DNA of 9,082 bases, from contig JAUWBQ010000059.1 of the NCBI GenBank assembly GCA_030601645.1, positions 1 to 9,082 on the forward strand, given 5' to 3'. The position numbers and the translations under genes are program-made. The notes under the pieces are model-generated. The model worked only from the letters and a program-made list of their open reading frames with translations, did not search any database and was not told the origin of the DNA. Source of the stretch: Candidatus Bathyarchaeota archaeon (GTDB lineage: Archaea > Thermoproteota > Bathyarchaeia > TCS64). Within the stretch, counting starts at the first letter, position 1. Each line of letters starts with the position of its first letter. Below are positions 1 through 5,238 of the stretch, piece after piece.

Positions 1-263
1 ACTTGGAAGAGTTCGCAGGGGAGTATGGCAACAGGTATGAGATCGAGGCCAGGCCCCTCTACGTCGGGTGGGGGAAGATCGATATCTTCGCGGAGACCCG
101 TCGCGAGTTCAGGGTGAAGGCCGACACTCTGAACGCCTTCCTCACCGTCTACAAGGCGATCCTGTTCCAGAAGGACGCAAGTCCATTATCCCCCAAAGAT
201 AGGGAGCTCCGCGACTACATCTTGGAGAAGTATCCCCACGCCCGAGACACGCCGCTAATCTGA
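1..263 (+). CDS. 3' end of an unrecognised protein (truncated by window edge)
   Basis: The reading frame is open from the first bases and ends at TGA 261-263, giving at least 86 residues. The TTG at position 3 has no visible upstream signal, so the gene most likely begins before the window. The visible part alternates charged and hydrophobic residues (RREFRVKADTLNAFLTVYKA is typical) and ends in a charged helix-like tail, DRELRDYILEKYPHARDTPL. There is no signal peptide, membrane segment or Cys/His motif, so it looks like a soluble cytoplasmic domain. Codon choice (GAG, AAG, ATC, CTC) matches the other genes here, which supports real coding. I do not recognise the family and give no function. 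Its last bases overlap the end of a minus-strand open stretch (255-368). Confidence 0.65.
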   Translation, partial: LEEFAGEYGNRYEIEARPLYVGWGKIDIFAETRREFRVKADTLNAFLTVYKAILFQKDASPLSPKDRELRDYILEKYPHARDTPLI

Positions 264-368
264 GTTAAAATAGCTGTAGACGGTCTCCGAGACCCTGGTA
301 ATCGCTTCTGCTTCGGAGTAGACATCCTCGATATTCTTGGCGAAGCAGCAGATTATGTACTTTGACCA
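255..368 (-). pseudogene. Possible C-terminal remnant of a minus-strand gene
   Basis: Read on the minus strand, 368 down to the TAG at 257-255 is open for 37 codons and gives a protein-like sequence; part reads CCFAKNIEDVYSEAEAITRV, followed by SETVYSYFNSD. Codons in the second half (GAG GAT GTC TAC TCC, GTC TCG GAG ACC GTC TAC AGC) resemble real coding. There is no ATG, GTG or TTG in the frame, and an in-frame TAA (371-369) closes it upstream. An ATG at 382 lies in the same frame just before that stop. It could be the tail of a decayed or frameshifted gene, or a chance open stretch. I do not recognise a family. Confidence 0.25.
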
Positions 369-384
369 TTACCCAGAACACATG

Positions 385-395
385 AAATTTTTATT
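385..395 (+). promoter_or_regulatory. TATA-like box upstream of the TIGR04076 gene
   Basis: AAATTTTTATT sits about 34-44 bases before ATG 429. An archaeal start site about 25 bases downstream would leave a leader of roughly 10 bases that contains the GGTG at 419-422. A second AT-rich run lies at 423-430, too close to ATG 429 to be its TATA box. Weak support. Confidence 0.3.
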
Positions 396-428
396 CGAGA
401 TGTGGTGAACCTATTCCCGGTGTTATAT

Positions 429-695
429 ATGGGTTGGAAGGAACCGGTTTTCGAAGCTAAGGTTGAGTCCATCGAGAAGAATTGCAGTGCGGGCCATGGG
501 GTGGGAGACGTCTTCGAGATCAACACCCACAAGACCGGCGGCATCTGTGGCTGGTGCTACCACGATCTGTTCCCCACTTTGATGACGCTTTGCATGGACG
601 GGAAGATACCTTGGCGAGAGAATCAGGACGATTGGATTTACGAGTGCCCTGACAGGTATAACCTAGTCACCTTCAGGATCAAGAAGAAAGAATGA
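429..695 (+). CDS. TIGR04076 family small Cys-rich protein
   Basis: An 88-residue protein matching the TIGR04076 pattern as I know it: a short beta strand, then C19-x3-H23-x3-D27 (NCSAGHGVGD), a central ICGWCYHDLFP stretch (C40, C43), a small hydrophobic segment with C55, and a terminal CPD motif (C73) before VTFRI. The conserved Cys/His set suggests metal or cofactor binding, but the family has no established function to my knowledge. I chose ATG 429 because GGTG at 419-422 lies 6 bases upstream and because family members begin about 15-20 residues before the first Cys. GTG 402 would add nine residues (97 aa) and has no visible Shine-Dalgarno. An AT-rich box at about 385-395 could drive it with a short leader. 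It is convergent with the regulator gene that ends at 778. Confidence 0.75.
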   Translation: MGWKEPVFEAKVESIEKNCSAGHGVGDVFEINTHKTGGICGWCYHDLFPTLMTLCMDGKIPWRENQDDWIYECPDRYNLVTFRIKKKE

Positions 696-705
696 CAGAT
701 TACCC

Positions 706-711
706 TTTTTT
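706..711 (+). terminator. T-run terminator after the TIGR04076 gene
   Basis: A run of six T follows the stop codon by 10 bases. Archaeal RNA polymerase commonly terminates at such U-runs without a strong hairpin. Confidence 0.4.
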
Positions 712-731
712 CGAGAGACAGGAAAGCGTCA

Positions 732-744
732 TTGAACCGTTCAA
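732..744. repeat. 13-base near-perfect palindrome TTGAACcGTTCAA
   Basis: Two 6-base arms, TTGAAC and GTTCAA, flank a single C between the convergent 3' ends of the TIGR04076 gene and the regulator. The symmetry resembles a dimer operator more than a terminator, because a one-base loop cannot fold. The location between two gene ends is unusual for an operator, and chance is possible. Confidence 0.3.
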
Positions 745-777
745 CACATGTGCCCAATTATTCAGCCTATGGTCCTT

Positions 778-2199
778 CTAGGACTTTTCGATTCGCAATA
801 TTGCAGAAGCGACGTGACCGGCGAATATCTCGAGGAGCTTCTGGTCTTCGGTTGTGAAAGCCCCCTCATGGGGGCTCTCAAGGTTGAGGATGGCAAGGAG
901 ATCCTCGACAATCTTGACTGGGACCGCCAGTTCGGACAGAGTTTTAGTTCGGGCTTCGTAGTCGGGGTCGCTCCTCACATCCGGCACGAGGACGGAGCTT
1001 TTCGTCCTCGCGGCCTTGGTTATTATTCCGGGTTCGTCGAAGGGAACTCTCGTCCTTACAGGGGTTCCGGGTCCCTTTCTATCGACGAGTTGCAAGGTCT
1101 CGTCTCTGGCGATGATAAACTCTATGTCCATTACGCTGAAGATCATCTCGATTGCATCAAGGGTGATTTTCGCGATTTCTTCTATGTTCGAGGCAAGGGC
1201 CAAGTTTATGGCATGACTGTGCAGAGCCTCCAGTCTTTCTCTGTAACGGATACGCTCTATCGTTTTACTCAGTTGTTGGGCAATGGCCTCTATCAGGGCT
1301 CTCTCCTCTTTCATGAAGGGGCCTTCATTGCTCGAGGGCATCTCCTGGAGATAAGAGACTTCGATGGAGCCAACCTTGCCCCCGAAGACATCCAAGTCAG
1401 CGGACTGGCTCCATTCAGTCTCCTCGAAGTTGAGCGTTTCAAACGTTCGCCCGTCATAATTTATTCGGGCACAGGTGATGTCGGGATACTGCCATGCTGG
1501 GGGGATTTGGAGGATGGCTTTTTTCAGGATCTCTTCGGTGTCGTTGGCTGCATCGTCGCAGAGCTGGGAGATGCGGTATAGGCAGGTTATCTCCTTCACC
1601 CTTTCATGTAATTCATGCCCCCTTTGCTTCAAAGCCTCCTCCATCTGCCTGCGTTCGGTGATGTTCTCCATGATGAGTGTCACGCCGAGACTACCATCTT
1701 GAAAAGTTGCAGGGACAAATTTGATGTGGAAGTGTAGATCTGTGCCACGTACCTGTAACATTTTATCAAATGTGGAGTCTTTTCCTTCCAATCCCTTCTG
1801 AAGTCCAGTTGTGATGTCGGGGTCATTGAAGATGTCGGGGGGAGCTTCGCTCCACTTCCTGCCCACGACGTTATCTCTCTCGACATTAATGAGATCAAGA
1901 AAGTTATCGTTCACCTGCACCATTTCGAGATGACTGTTGAAGGCTATGATATAATCGGATGAGAAGTTCAACATGGCGGATATCGGTACTCGATGGGAAA
2001 GGAAGTATGCCTTCGCTGGACCCATGCGCTTCATATCTACCTGTCCTGAGATCAGCAGAACATCCATGTATTTCGCGACGGAGTTCCTGTTGATGTTTAT
2101 CTCCCTGGAGATGTCGGTGACGGTCATGCCCCTGGGGTTGGCCCTCAGTATCTCTTTGACACGTGTCAGTTCCTTCTGATAGTCTTCCAATCTTCTCAT
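778..2199 (-). CDS. HTH-PAS-GAF-GAF sensory transcriptional regulator (no kinase domain)
   Basis: A 473-residue soluble protein. Residues about 8-70 form a winged helix-turn-helix (TVTDISREININRNSVAKYM, then a wing ending near YFLSHR). Residues about 73-184 form a PAS domain, beginning at the DYIIAFNSHLEMVQVNDNFL segment and ending in the usual ENITERRQMEEAL exit helix. A short coiled coil (about 185-205) leads into a GAF-like domain (about 200-318; ERVKEITCLYRIS is a common entry motif in archaeal sensors). A second GAF domain occupies about 325-471 (SELAVPV, LLAILNLESP, GAFTTEDQKLLEIFAGHVASAI). No histidine kinase or receiver domain is present, so it probably senses a small ligand or redox state and binds DNA itself as a one-component regulator. 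ATG 2199 fits a leaderless promoter. Targets are unknown. The 277-residue ORF on the opposite strand is a shadow. Confidence 0.9.
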   Translation of the reverse strand: MRRLEDYQKELTRVKEILRANPRGMTVTDISREININRNSVAKYMDVLLISGQVDMKRMGPAKAYFLSHRVPISAMLNFSSDYIIAFNSHLEMVQVNDNFLDLINVERDNVVGRKWSEAPPDIFNDPDITTGLQKGLEGKDSTFDKMLQVRGTDLHFHIKFVPATFQDGSLGVTLIMENITERRQMEEALKQRGHELHERVKEITCLYRISQLCDDAANDTEEILKKAILQIPPAWQYPDITCARINYDGRTFETLNFEETEWSQSADLDVFGGKVGSIEVSYLQEMPSSNEGPFMKEERALIEAIAQQLSKTIERIRYRERLEALHSHAINLALASNIEEIAKITLDAIEMIFSVMDIEFIIARDETLQLVDRKGPGTPVRTRVPFDEPGIITKAARTKSSVLVPDVRSDPDYEARTKTLSELAVPVKIVEDLLAILNLESPHEGAFTTEDQKLLEIFAGHVASAILRIEKS

Positions 2200-2219
2200 T
2201 TGAAATGCCGTCCATATTC

Positions 2220-2231
2220 TATTTAAAAAAA
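2220..2231 (-). promoter_or_regulatory. TATA box of the HTH-PAS-GAF regulator
   Basis: The minus strand reads TTTTTTTAAATA with its centre about 26 bases before ATG 2199. By archaeal promoter geometry transcription would begin at or next to the start codon, giving a leaderless mRNA. Confidence 0.55.
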
Positions 2232-2349
2232 TTGTTCATAGTTTTGGTGGACATTTATTTAACGTATTATTCACATAAAGAATGTCACATGCTTTGCGAA
2301 TATGCCATGCGATATCATTTTCATTATATAAAATATTCATGAACACCAT

Positions 2350-2362
2350 GACATAGGTAAAA
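2350..2362 (+). repeat. GACATAGGTAAAA, copy 1
   Basis: The same 13 bases occur exactly at 4246-4258. Both copies are in AT-rich gaps upstream of genes. One exact 13-mer match in a window of this size is close to chance expectation. Confidence 0.25.
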
Positions 2363-2469
2363 TTATTTAATATTTTTACAAAAATAATAGAAATTATCGC
2401 CCGAGGATTTCTCTAATACGTTAGATATTATCATCTCACGAGAAGGACGGGTGTTCGGCGATGGACGAT

Positions 2470-2474
2470 AAAAA
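2470..2474 (-). terminator. T-run after the zinc-ribbon gene
   Basis: The minus strand reads CGTTTTTATCG about 18 bases past the TAG of the zinc-ribbon gene. A five-T run is a weak archaeal terminator candidate. Confidence 0.25.
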
Positions 2475-2492
2475 CGTCTTCGCGGGCTCTGT

Positions 2493-2705
2493 CTACTTTT
2501 TGTTTTTCTCTTCGCCGGGATAGATGCTTATCCCGCCTGTTGAGAAGTTGAGTTTCCGGTTGCACTTTGGGCATCTCCCATCGAATTTCTTGATTATGTC
2601 CTGAGGAGACTTGAGTATGTCTCCCTCGTAGAGCACTTGGTTGCACTCCGAACATGTCACCCTCTGCGGCAAGCTTACATCCCTGAGTATCTGCGGAGAC
2701 CCCAA
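2493..2705 (-). CDS. Small CxxC-CxxC zinc-ribbon protein
   Basis: A protein of up to 70 residues carrying one zinc ribbon: C18-x2-C21 (CSECNQVLYEG) and C45-x2-C48 (GRCPKCNRKLNF), separated by a short helix, SPQDIIKKFD. The four Cys should bind one structural zinc. The rest is a basic tail ending EEKNKK. Small stand-alone ribbons of this layout are common in archaea and their partners are usually unknown. The start is uncertain: TTG 2705 gives 70 residues, TTG 2672 gives 59 and has an AGGGA about 7 bases upstream, and GTG 2660 gives 55 and begins two residues before the first Cys. The shorter forms look more like family members. It diverges from the OSTC-like gene, with the two 5' ends only 37-82 bases apart. 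Confidence 0.7.
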   Translation of the reverse strand: MGSPQILRDVSLPQRVTCSECNQVLYEGDILKSPQDIIKKFDGRCPKCNRKLNFSTGGISIYPGEEKNKK

Positions 2706-2712
2706 ATTAAAG
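2704..2712 (+). promoter_or_regulatory. TATA-like box of the OSTC-like gene
   Basis: AAATTAAAG lies about 31-39 bases before GTG 2743, which would put transcription start a few bases before the start codon. It overlaps the 5' end of the divergent zinc-ribbon gene, so the two promoters may interfere. Confidence 0.35.
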
Positions 2713-2742
2713 AGTTATCGAAGTATCATCCATCAAGTAACA

Positions 2743-3222
2743 GTGAAAAGCAATATATCCCACACGACACTACATAACATCCCTGAGAGGAGGCAGAAAG
2801 AGATCTCATCCATCGGCAGGAGGATCAGGAGATTCCTCGATGATCTATCTAGGGGGAGTCTGCGCGCCCCCAAGTCACTAAAGACCCTGATACTGGCGGC
2901 ATTTGTCATTTTCTGCGTGTTCATCGCCGGAGGAGGGATCTACGACATGCTGGACAACCCCCCTTCCATAGTTCCGGGACCGGGGGGAACCTGGCTCGCC
3001 ATCCACCCGTACACGGGGGAGCAGACCCTCAACGAGAGCGTCGTCGCCATGTTCCTCAACGCATGCATGTTCGGAGGGCTGCTGATCGCCTACAAGAGCA
3101 GCAAGGAGACGAGGAACTCTAAGAAGGCGAACTACATGCTCATCGTCGGCCTCGCCTTGGTTCTCCTTGGACTGGCTGGCAGCCACTACCTCCTCCAACT
3201 GAAGAGGACCGTCGGGCGCTAG
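2743..3222 (+). CDS. OSTC / OST3-OST6-like three-helix membrane protein
   Basis: A 159-residue protein. A basic N-terminal region (residues 1-45) is followed by three hydrophobic helices at about 47-66, 98-117 and 132-152. The first helix runs into GGGIYDMLDNPPSI, closely resembling the GGIIYDVIVEPPS stretch of human OSTC (DC2) as I recall it. The second is preceded by TGEQTLNES, like the NGQYIMEG segment of OSTC, and the third ends before a basic tail. In eukaryotes OSTC and OST3/OST6 are small subunits of the oligosaccharyltransferase that N-glycosylates proteins at the translocon. A similar accessory role beside the archaeal AglB transferase is an inference. GTG 2743 is the last usual start before helix 1; TTG 2641 would extend by 34 residues into the divergent gene and give low-complexity sequence. 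No catalytic thioredoxin domain is present. Confidence 0.7.
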   Translation: MKSNISHTTLHNIPERRQKEISSIGRRIRRFLDDLSRGSLRAPKSLKTLILAAFVIFCVFIAGGGIYDMLDNPPSIVPGPGGTWLAIHPYTGEQTLNESVVAMFLNACMFGGLLIAYKSSKETRNSKKANYMLIVGLALVLLGLAGSHYLLQLKRTVGR

Positions 3223-3259
3223 GCGAAAGGATTTAGAGGCCGGGAAACCATTTATCCCC

Positions 3260-3264
3260 GGTGA
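3260..3264 (+). promoter_or_regulatory. Shine-Dalgarno GGTGA of the beta-hydroxyacid dehydrogenase
   Basis: GGTGA ends 4 bases before ATG 3269 and decides that start. The 46-base gap from the OSTC-like stop has no convincing TATA box, so the two genes may be co-transcribed. Confidence 0.6.
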
Positions 3265-3268
3265 GTTC

Positions 3269-4153
3269 ATGAAAAAGATAGGGTTCATAGGGCTTGGGCT
3301 CATGGGCAGCGGGATGTCCATGAACCTGGTGAAGGCCGGTTTTCCGGTCACCGTCTGGAACAGGACGGCGTCAAAGATGAGGCCCCTCCTGGAGGCCGGA
3401 GCGAAAGGCGCGGGGACTCCCAAGGAGGTAGCGGAGAACTCCGACGTGGTCGTCTCCATCGTCACCGACTCCAAGGACGTTGAGGAGGTGATCCTCGGCC
3501 CCAGCGGAGCGATCCATGGGGCAAAGACCGGGGCCGTGGTCATCGACATGAGCACAATCTCCCCCTCTGTCACGAGGCGGATCGCCGAGGAGTTGGATAA
3601 AAAGGGAGTCAAGATGCTGGATGCTCCCGTGAGCGGCGGGGCCATCGGGGCCCGCGATGGAACATTGAGCATCATGGTGGGGGGAGAGGACGAGACTTTC
3701 AAGGAGTGCCTTCCAATCTTCGAGGCCATGGGGAGTACCGTCACCCATGTCGGCGGCAACGGGATGGGCCAGACCGTGAAGCTCGTCAACCAGATCCTGG
3801 TGGGGACGACCATGCTCGGAGTGGCCGAGGCCCTCATGTTCGCCAAAAAGTCTGGAGTGGACCTCAAGAAATGCCTTGCAGCCGTCTCGGGCGGGGCCGC
3901 CGGAAGCTGGCAGCTCACGAACAACGGCGCGAGGCTGCTGAAGGGCGACCACGAGCCAGGATTCAAGGTGAAGGACTACCTGAAGGACCTCCGTCTCATC
4001 ATGGAGGCGGCCGCGGATGCTAACATGCCCCTTGTGGGCACATCGGTGGTCCACCAGATGTTCCGGAGCCTGGAAGCAGAGGGCCTGACTCAGAAGGGCA
4101 CCCAAGCAGTCATATTGGCGGTTGAGAAGCTCGCCGGGGAAAAGCTCGTCTGA
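3269..4153 (+). CDS. NADP-dependent beta-hydroxyacid dehydrogenase (3-hydroxyisobutyrate dehydrogenase / tartronate semialdehyde reductase family)
   Basis: A full-length 294-residue cytosolic enzyme that should interconvert a beta-hydroxyacid and its semialdehyde using NAD(P). The N-terminal Rossmann fold shows GLGLMGSGM (8-16). The N31-R32 pair after the second strand favours NADP(H). The substrate-binding signature DAPVSGG lies at 118-124 and continues through GTLSIMVGG to 139. The catalytic region is GMGQTVKLVNQ (165-175), with K171 as the catalytic lysine and N175 conserved. The all-helical C-terminal domain includes KDYLKDLRLIME (235-246). All expected motifs are intact. Candidate substrates are 3-hydroxyisobutyrate, tartronate semialdehyde/glycerate, succinic semialdehyde or glyoxylate; the sequence alone does not separate these. 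Long minus-strand ORFs opposite this gene are shadows. It follows the OSTC-like gene by 46 bases with no obvious functional link. Confidence 0.92.
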   Translation: MKKIGFIGLGLMGSGMSMNLVKAGFPVTVWNRTASKMRPLLEAGAKGAGTPKEVAENSDVVVSIVTDSKDVEEVILGPSGAIHGAKTGAVVIDMSTISPSVTRRIAEELDKKGVKMLDAPVSGGAIGARDGTLSIMVGGEDETFKECLPIFEAMGSTVTHVGGNGMGQTVKLVNQILVGTTMLGVAEALMFAKKSGVDLKKCLAAVSGGAAGSWQLTNNGARLLKGDHEPGFKVKDYLKDLRLIMEAAADANMPLVGTSVVHQMFRSLEAEGLTQKGTQAVILAVEKLAGEKLV

Positions 4154-4163
4154 CTATCATCAA

Positions 4164-4180
4164 TTTTTTCCGTTTTATTT
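4164..4180 (+). terminator. T-rich terminator after the beta-hydroxyacid dehydrogenase
   Basis: T6, then T4 and T3 within 17 bases, beginning 11 bases after the stop codon, with no clear hairpin. This is a typical archaeal U-rich termination site. Confidence 0.5.
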
Positions 4181-4245
4181 CGTGATTTCTCATTGGTTTT
4201 GATGTCATTGAAAACGCTGGACTGCGATGTCTCTCAATACATTAA

Positions 4246-4258
4246 GACATAGGTAAAA
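4246..4258 (+). repeat. GACATAGGTAAAA, copy 2
   Basis: Exact match to 2350-2362. It lies about 30 bases before the TATA-like box of the CPBP gene. Its significance is doubtful. Confidence 0.25.
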
Positions 4259-4284
4259 AAATCTGAAAAAGGGCAGTTGCTCGG

Positions 4285-4299
4285 TTTTAATAAATAAAT
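4285..4299 (+). promoter_or_regulatory. TATA-like region of the CPBP gene
   Basis: TTTTAATAAATAAAT is centred about 40 bases before ATG 4333. A GGGGGG run at 4321-4326, 6 bases before the ATG, can act as a Shine-Dalgarno in the resulting leader. Confidence 0.45.
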
Positions 4300-4332
4300 C
4301 ATCAAGGGGGGCACTAATCGGGGGGGAACGCC

Positions 4333-4920
4333 ATGTCAGAGAATAGAGAAAAGCCGATCACGGTCTTGCTGGTATTCTTTGTATTATGGGTCAATGGATC
4401 CACCTATCCTTTGATCCTGCTCCTGTTTGTTTTTACGAGGTACCATTGCGGAGAAAGCCTATCACGCATCGGCATAGGAAGACGAAGACTTCAGAAATCC
4501 CTGATCCTCGGCCTCTTAGCAGGGTTTCTTGTGCTGATGGCATACTATCCGATTTCTATTCTCTACAGGGGTGTGAGGGCGGCCCCCATACCGGGCGTTT
4601 GGTCAATGTTGAACGACATAATATGGTATCCTCTATACGAGGAAGTCTCATACCGAGGTTTCTTCCTCGGCTTCCTTGCGAAAGAAGGCGGCGATTTTTC
4701 CAGACATGATCTAGGGCTGAACCTGCTTCAATCCCTCCTTTTCGTTTTAGTTCAGCGCAACCATGTTTCTGCAAAGTTCCCATTCCTCCTCATCCCAGTT
4801 CTCCTCCTGGGCTTCCTCAACGGCCTCGTGTTTCTCAGGTCTAGGAATGTCACAGGTTGCATCGTGGGCCACGCCATTGTGAATGGAACAGCTTGGTTGA
4901 TGCAAACCTGGATCTCATGA
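4333..4920 (+). CDS. CPBP family intramembrane metalloprotease homologue
   Basis: A 195-residue polytopic membrane protein with hydrophobic helices at about 10-35, 55-77, 90-115, 128-141, 150-168 and a last one near 174-190. Motif 1 of the CPBP (ABI/Rce1-like) family is intact at 103-108, EEVSYR, followed by GFFLGFL. The final motif, GHAIVN (179-184), supplies H180 and N184. The middle motif, normally F-x3-H, here reads FVLVQRNH: Q141 occupies the expected His position and the nearest His is H144. The protein may use H144 or may be impaired. Family members cleave within the membrane (Rce1 processes CaaX proteins) or act in bacteriocin self-immunity; this one's substrate is unknown. A G-run at 4321-4326 supports the start. 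It stands alone between two non-coding gaps. Confidence 0.8.
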   Translation: MSENREKPITVLLVFFVLWVNGSTYPLILLLFVFTRYHCGESLSRIGIGRRRLQKSLILGLLAGFLVLMAYYPISILYRGVRAAPIPGVWSMLNDIIWYPLYEEVSYRGFFLGFLAKEGGDFSRHDLGLNLLQSLLFVLVQRNHVSAKFPFLLIPVLLLGFLNGLVFLRSRNVTGCIVGHAIVNGTAWLMQTWIS

Positions 4921-5238
4921 TGCCTCGTTTTAGCTCACGGGACCAACACGGAAGAAAGCATAATGAAGAGTTGGAGAGGGCGCGAGGTCGAGGAACATGG
5001 GGGTTTCGAAAGGTGGTTAGCCCCTCTCCACTTGAACCTTGGCTCCGGCCTTATAAAGGGTTTATCGCCCTGAGATTCCTACCCTCGACCTACACTTGCG
5101 ATGAGGAACAAAGGAAACTACCCCAATACTCAACCCGCGATACAGAGGCGGGATACCGATTATCCATAGCTACAAGAAGAGACCCCAACTGAAGCTCTTC
5201 TTTAAGTGAAATTATTTATCGAGGGTCAACGGCTACCC
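4921..5238. other. Non-coding stretch with inverted repeats and a TATA-like box
   Basis: About 320 bases between the CPBP gene and DDAH. Visible items are: a 9-base inverted repeat TGGAGAGGG (4972-4980) / CCCTCTCCA (5022-5030); a TATA-like CTTATAAAG at about 5049-5057; a short hairpin CCCGC (5134-5138) / GCGGG (5148-5152); and an 8-base hairpin AAGAAGAG (5174-5181) / CTCTTCTT (5195-5202) followed by T. The box and hairpins could mark a small RNA of roughly 120 bases starting near 5080, but no known RNA family is recognised. The 111-residue plus-strand ORF spanning it (4857-5192) overlaps the CPBP gene and has no domain-like sequence. Confidence 0.35.
5209..5219 (+). promoter_or_regulatory. 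TATA box of the DDAH gene
   Basis: AAATTATTTAT is centred about 25 bases before ATG 5239, placing transcription start at or next to the ATG and implying a leaderless mRNA. Because the box lies inside the frame extending to GTG 5206, that longer start is unlikely. Confidence 0.55.

Larger units (their letters stand above)
2200..2492. other. AT-rich intergenic region 5' of the regulator
   Basis: About 290 bases, clearly richer in A and T than the flanking genes, between the regulator start and the end of the zinc-ribbon gene. It holds at least two minus-strand TATA-like boxes: one near 2220-2231, suited to a leaderless regulator start, and one near 2320-2332 that would give a leader of about 100 bases. 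A weak inverted pair, GACATT (2250-2255) and AATGTC (2281-2286), and GACATAGGTAAAA (2350-2362) are also visible. I see no convincing ORF or RNA gene. Confidence 0.5.

Noticed and set aside
748..1581. A 277-residue plus-strand ORF opposite the regulator
   Set aside because: The minus strand here encodes clear PAS/GAF domains. The plus-strand translation has no recognisable domain and no good start signal.
2878..3966. A 362-residue minus-strand ORF, and a 244-residue one at 3371-4105
   Set aside because: They lie opposite the well-supported OSTC-like and dehydrogenase genes. Their composition (Pro/Ser/Ala- or His/Gly-rich) is typical of the antisense of GC-rich coding DNA.
5006..5016. tRNA T-arm-like sequence GGTTTCGAAAG
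   Set aside because: No acceptor, D-arm or anticodon arm could be placed around it.
4857..5192. A 111-residue plus-strand ORF past the CPBP gene
   Set aside because: It begins inside the CPBP gene in another frame, is Arg-rich and has no domain-like pattern; treated as non-coding.
5095..5195. Possible C/D box guide RNA (GATGAGG near 5100, CTGA at 5189)
   Set aside because: The C box is imperfect, the spacing of about 90 bases is too long for a typical archaeal guide RNA, and no internal D'/C' pair is seen.
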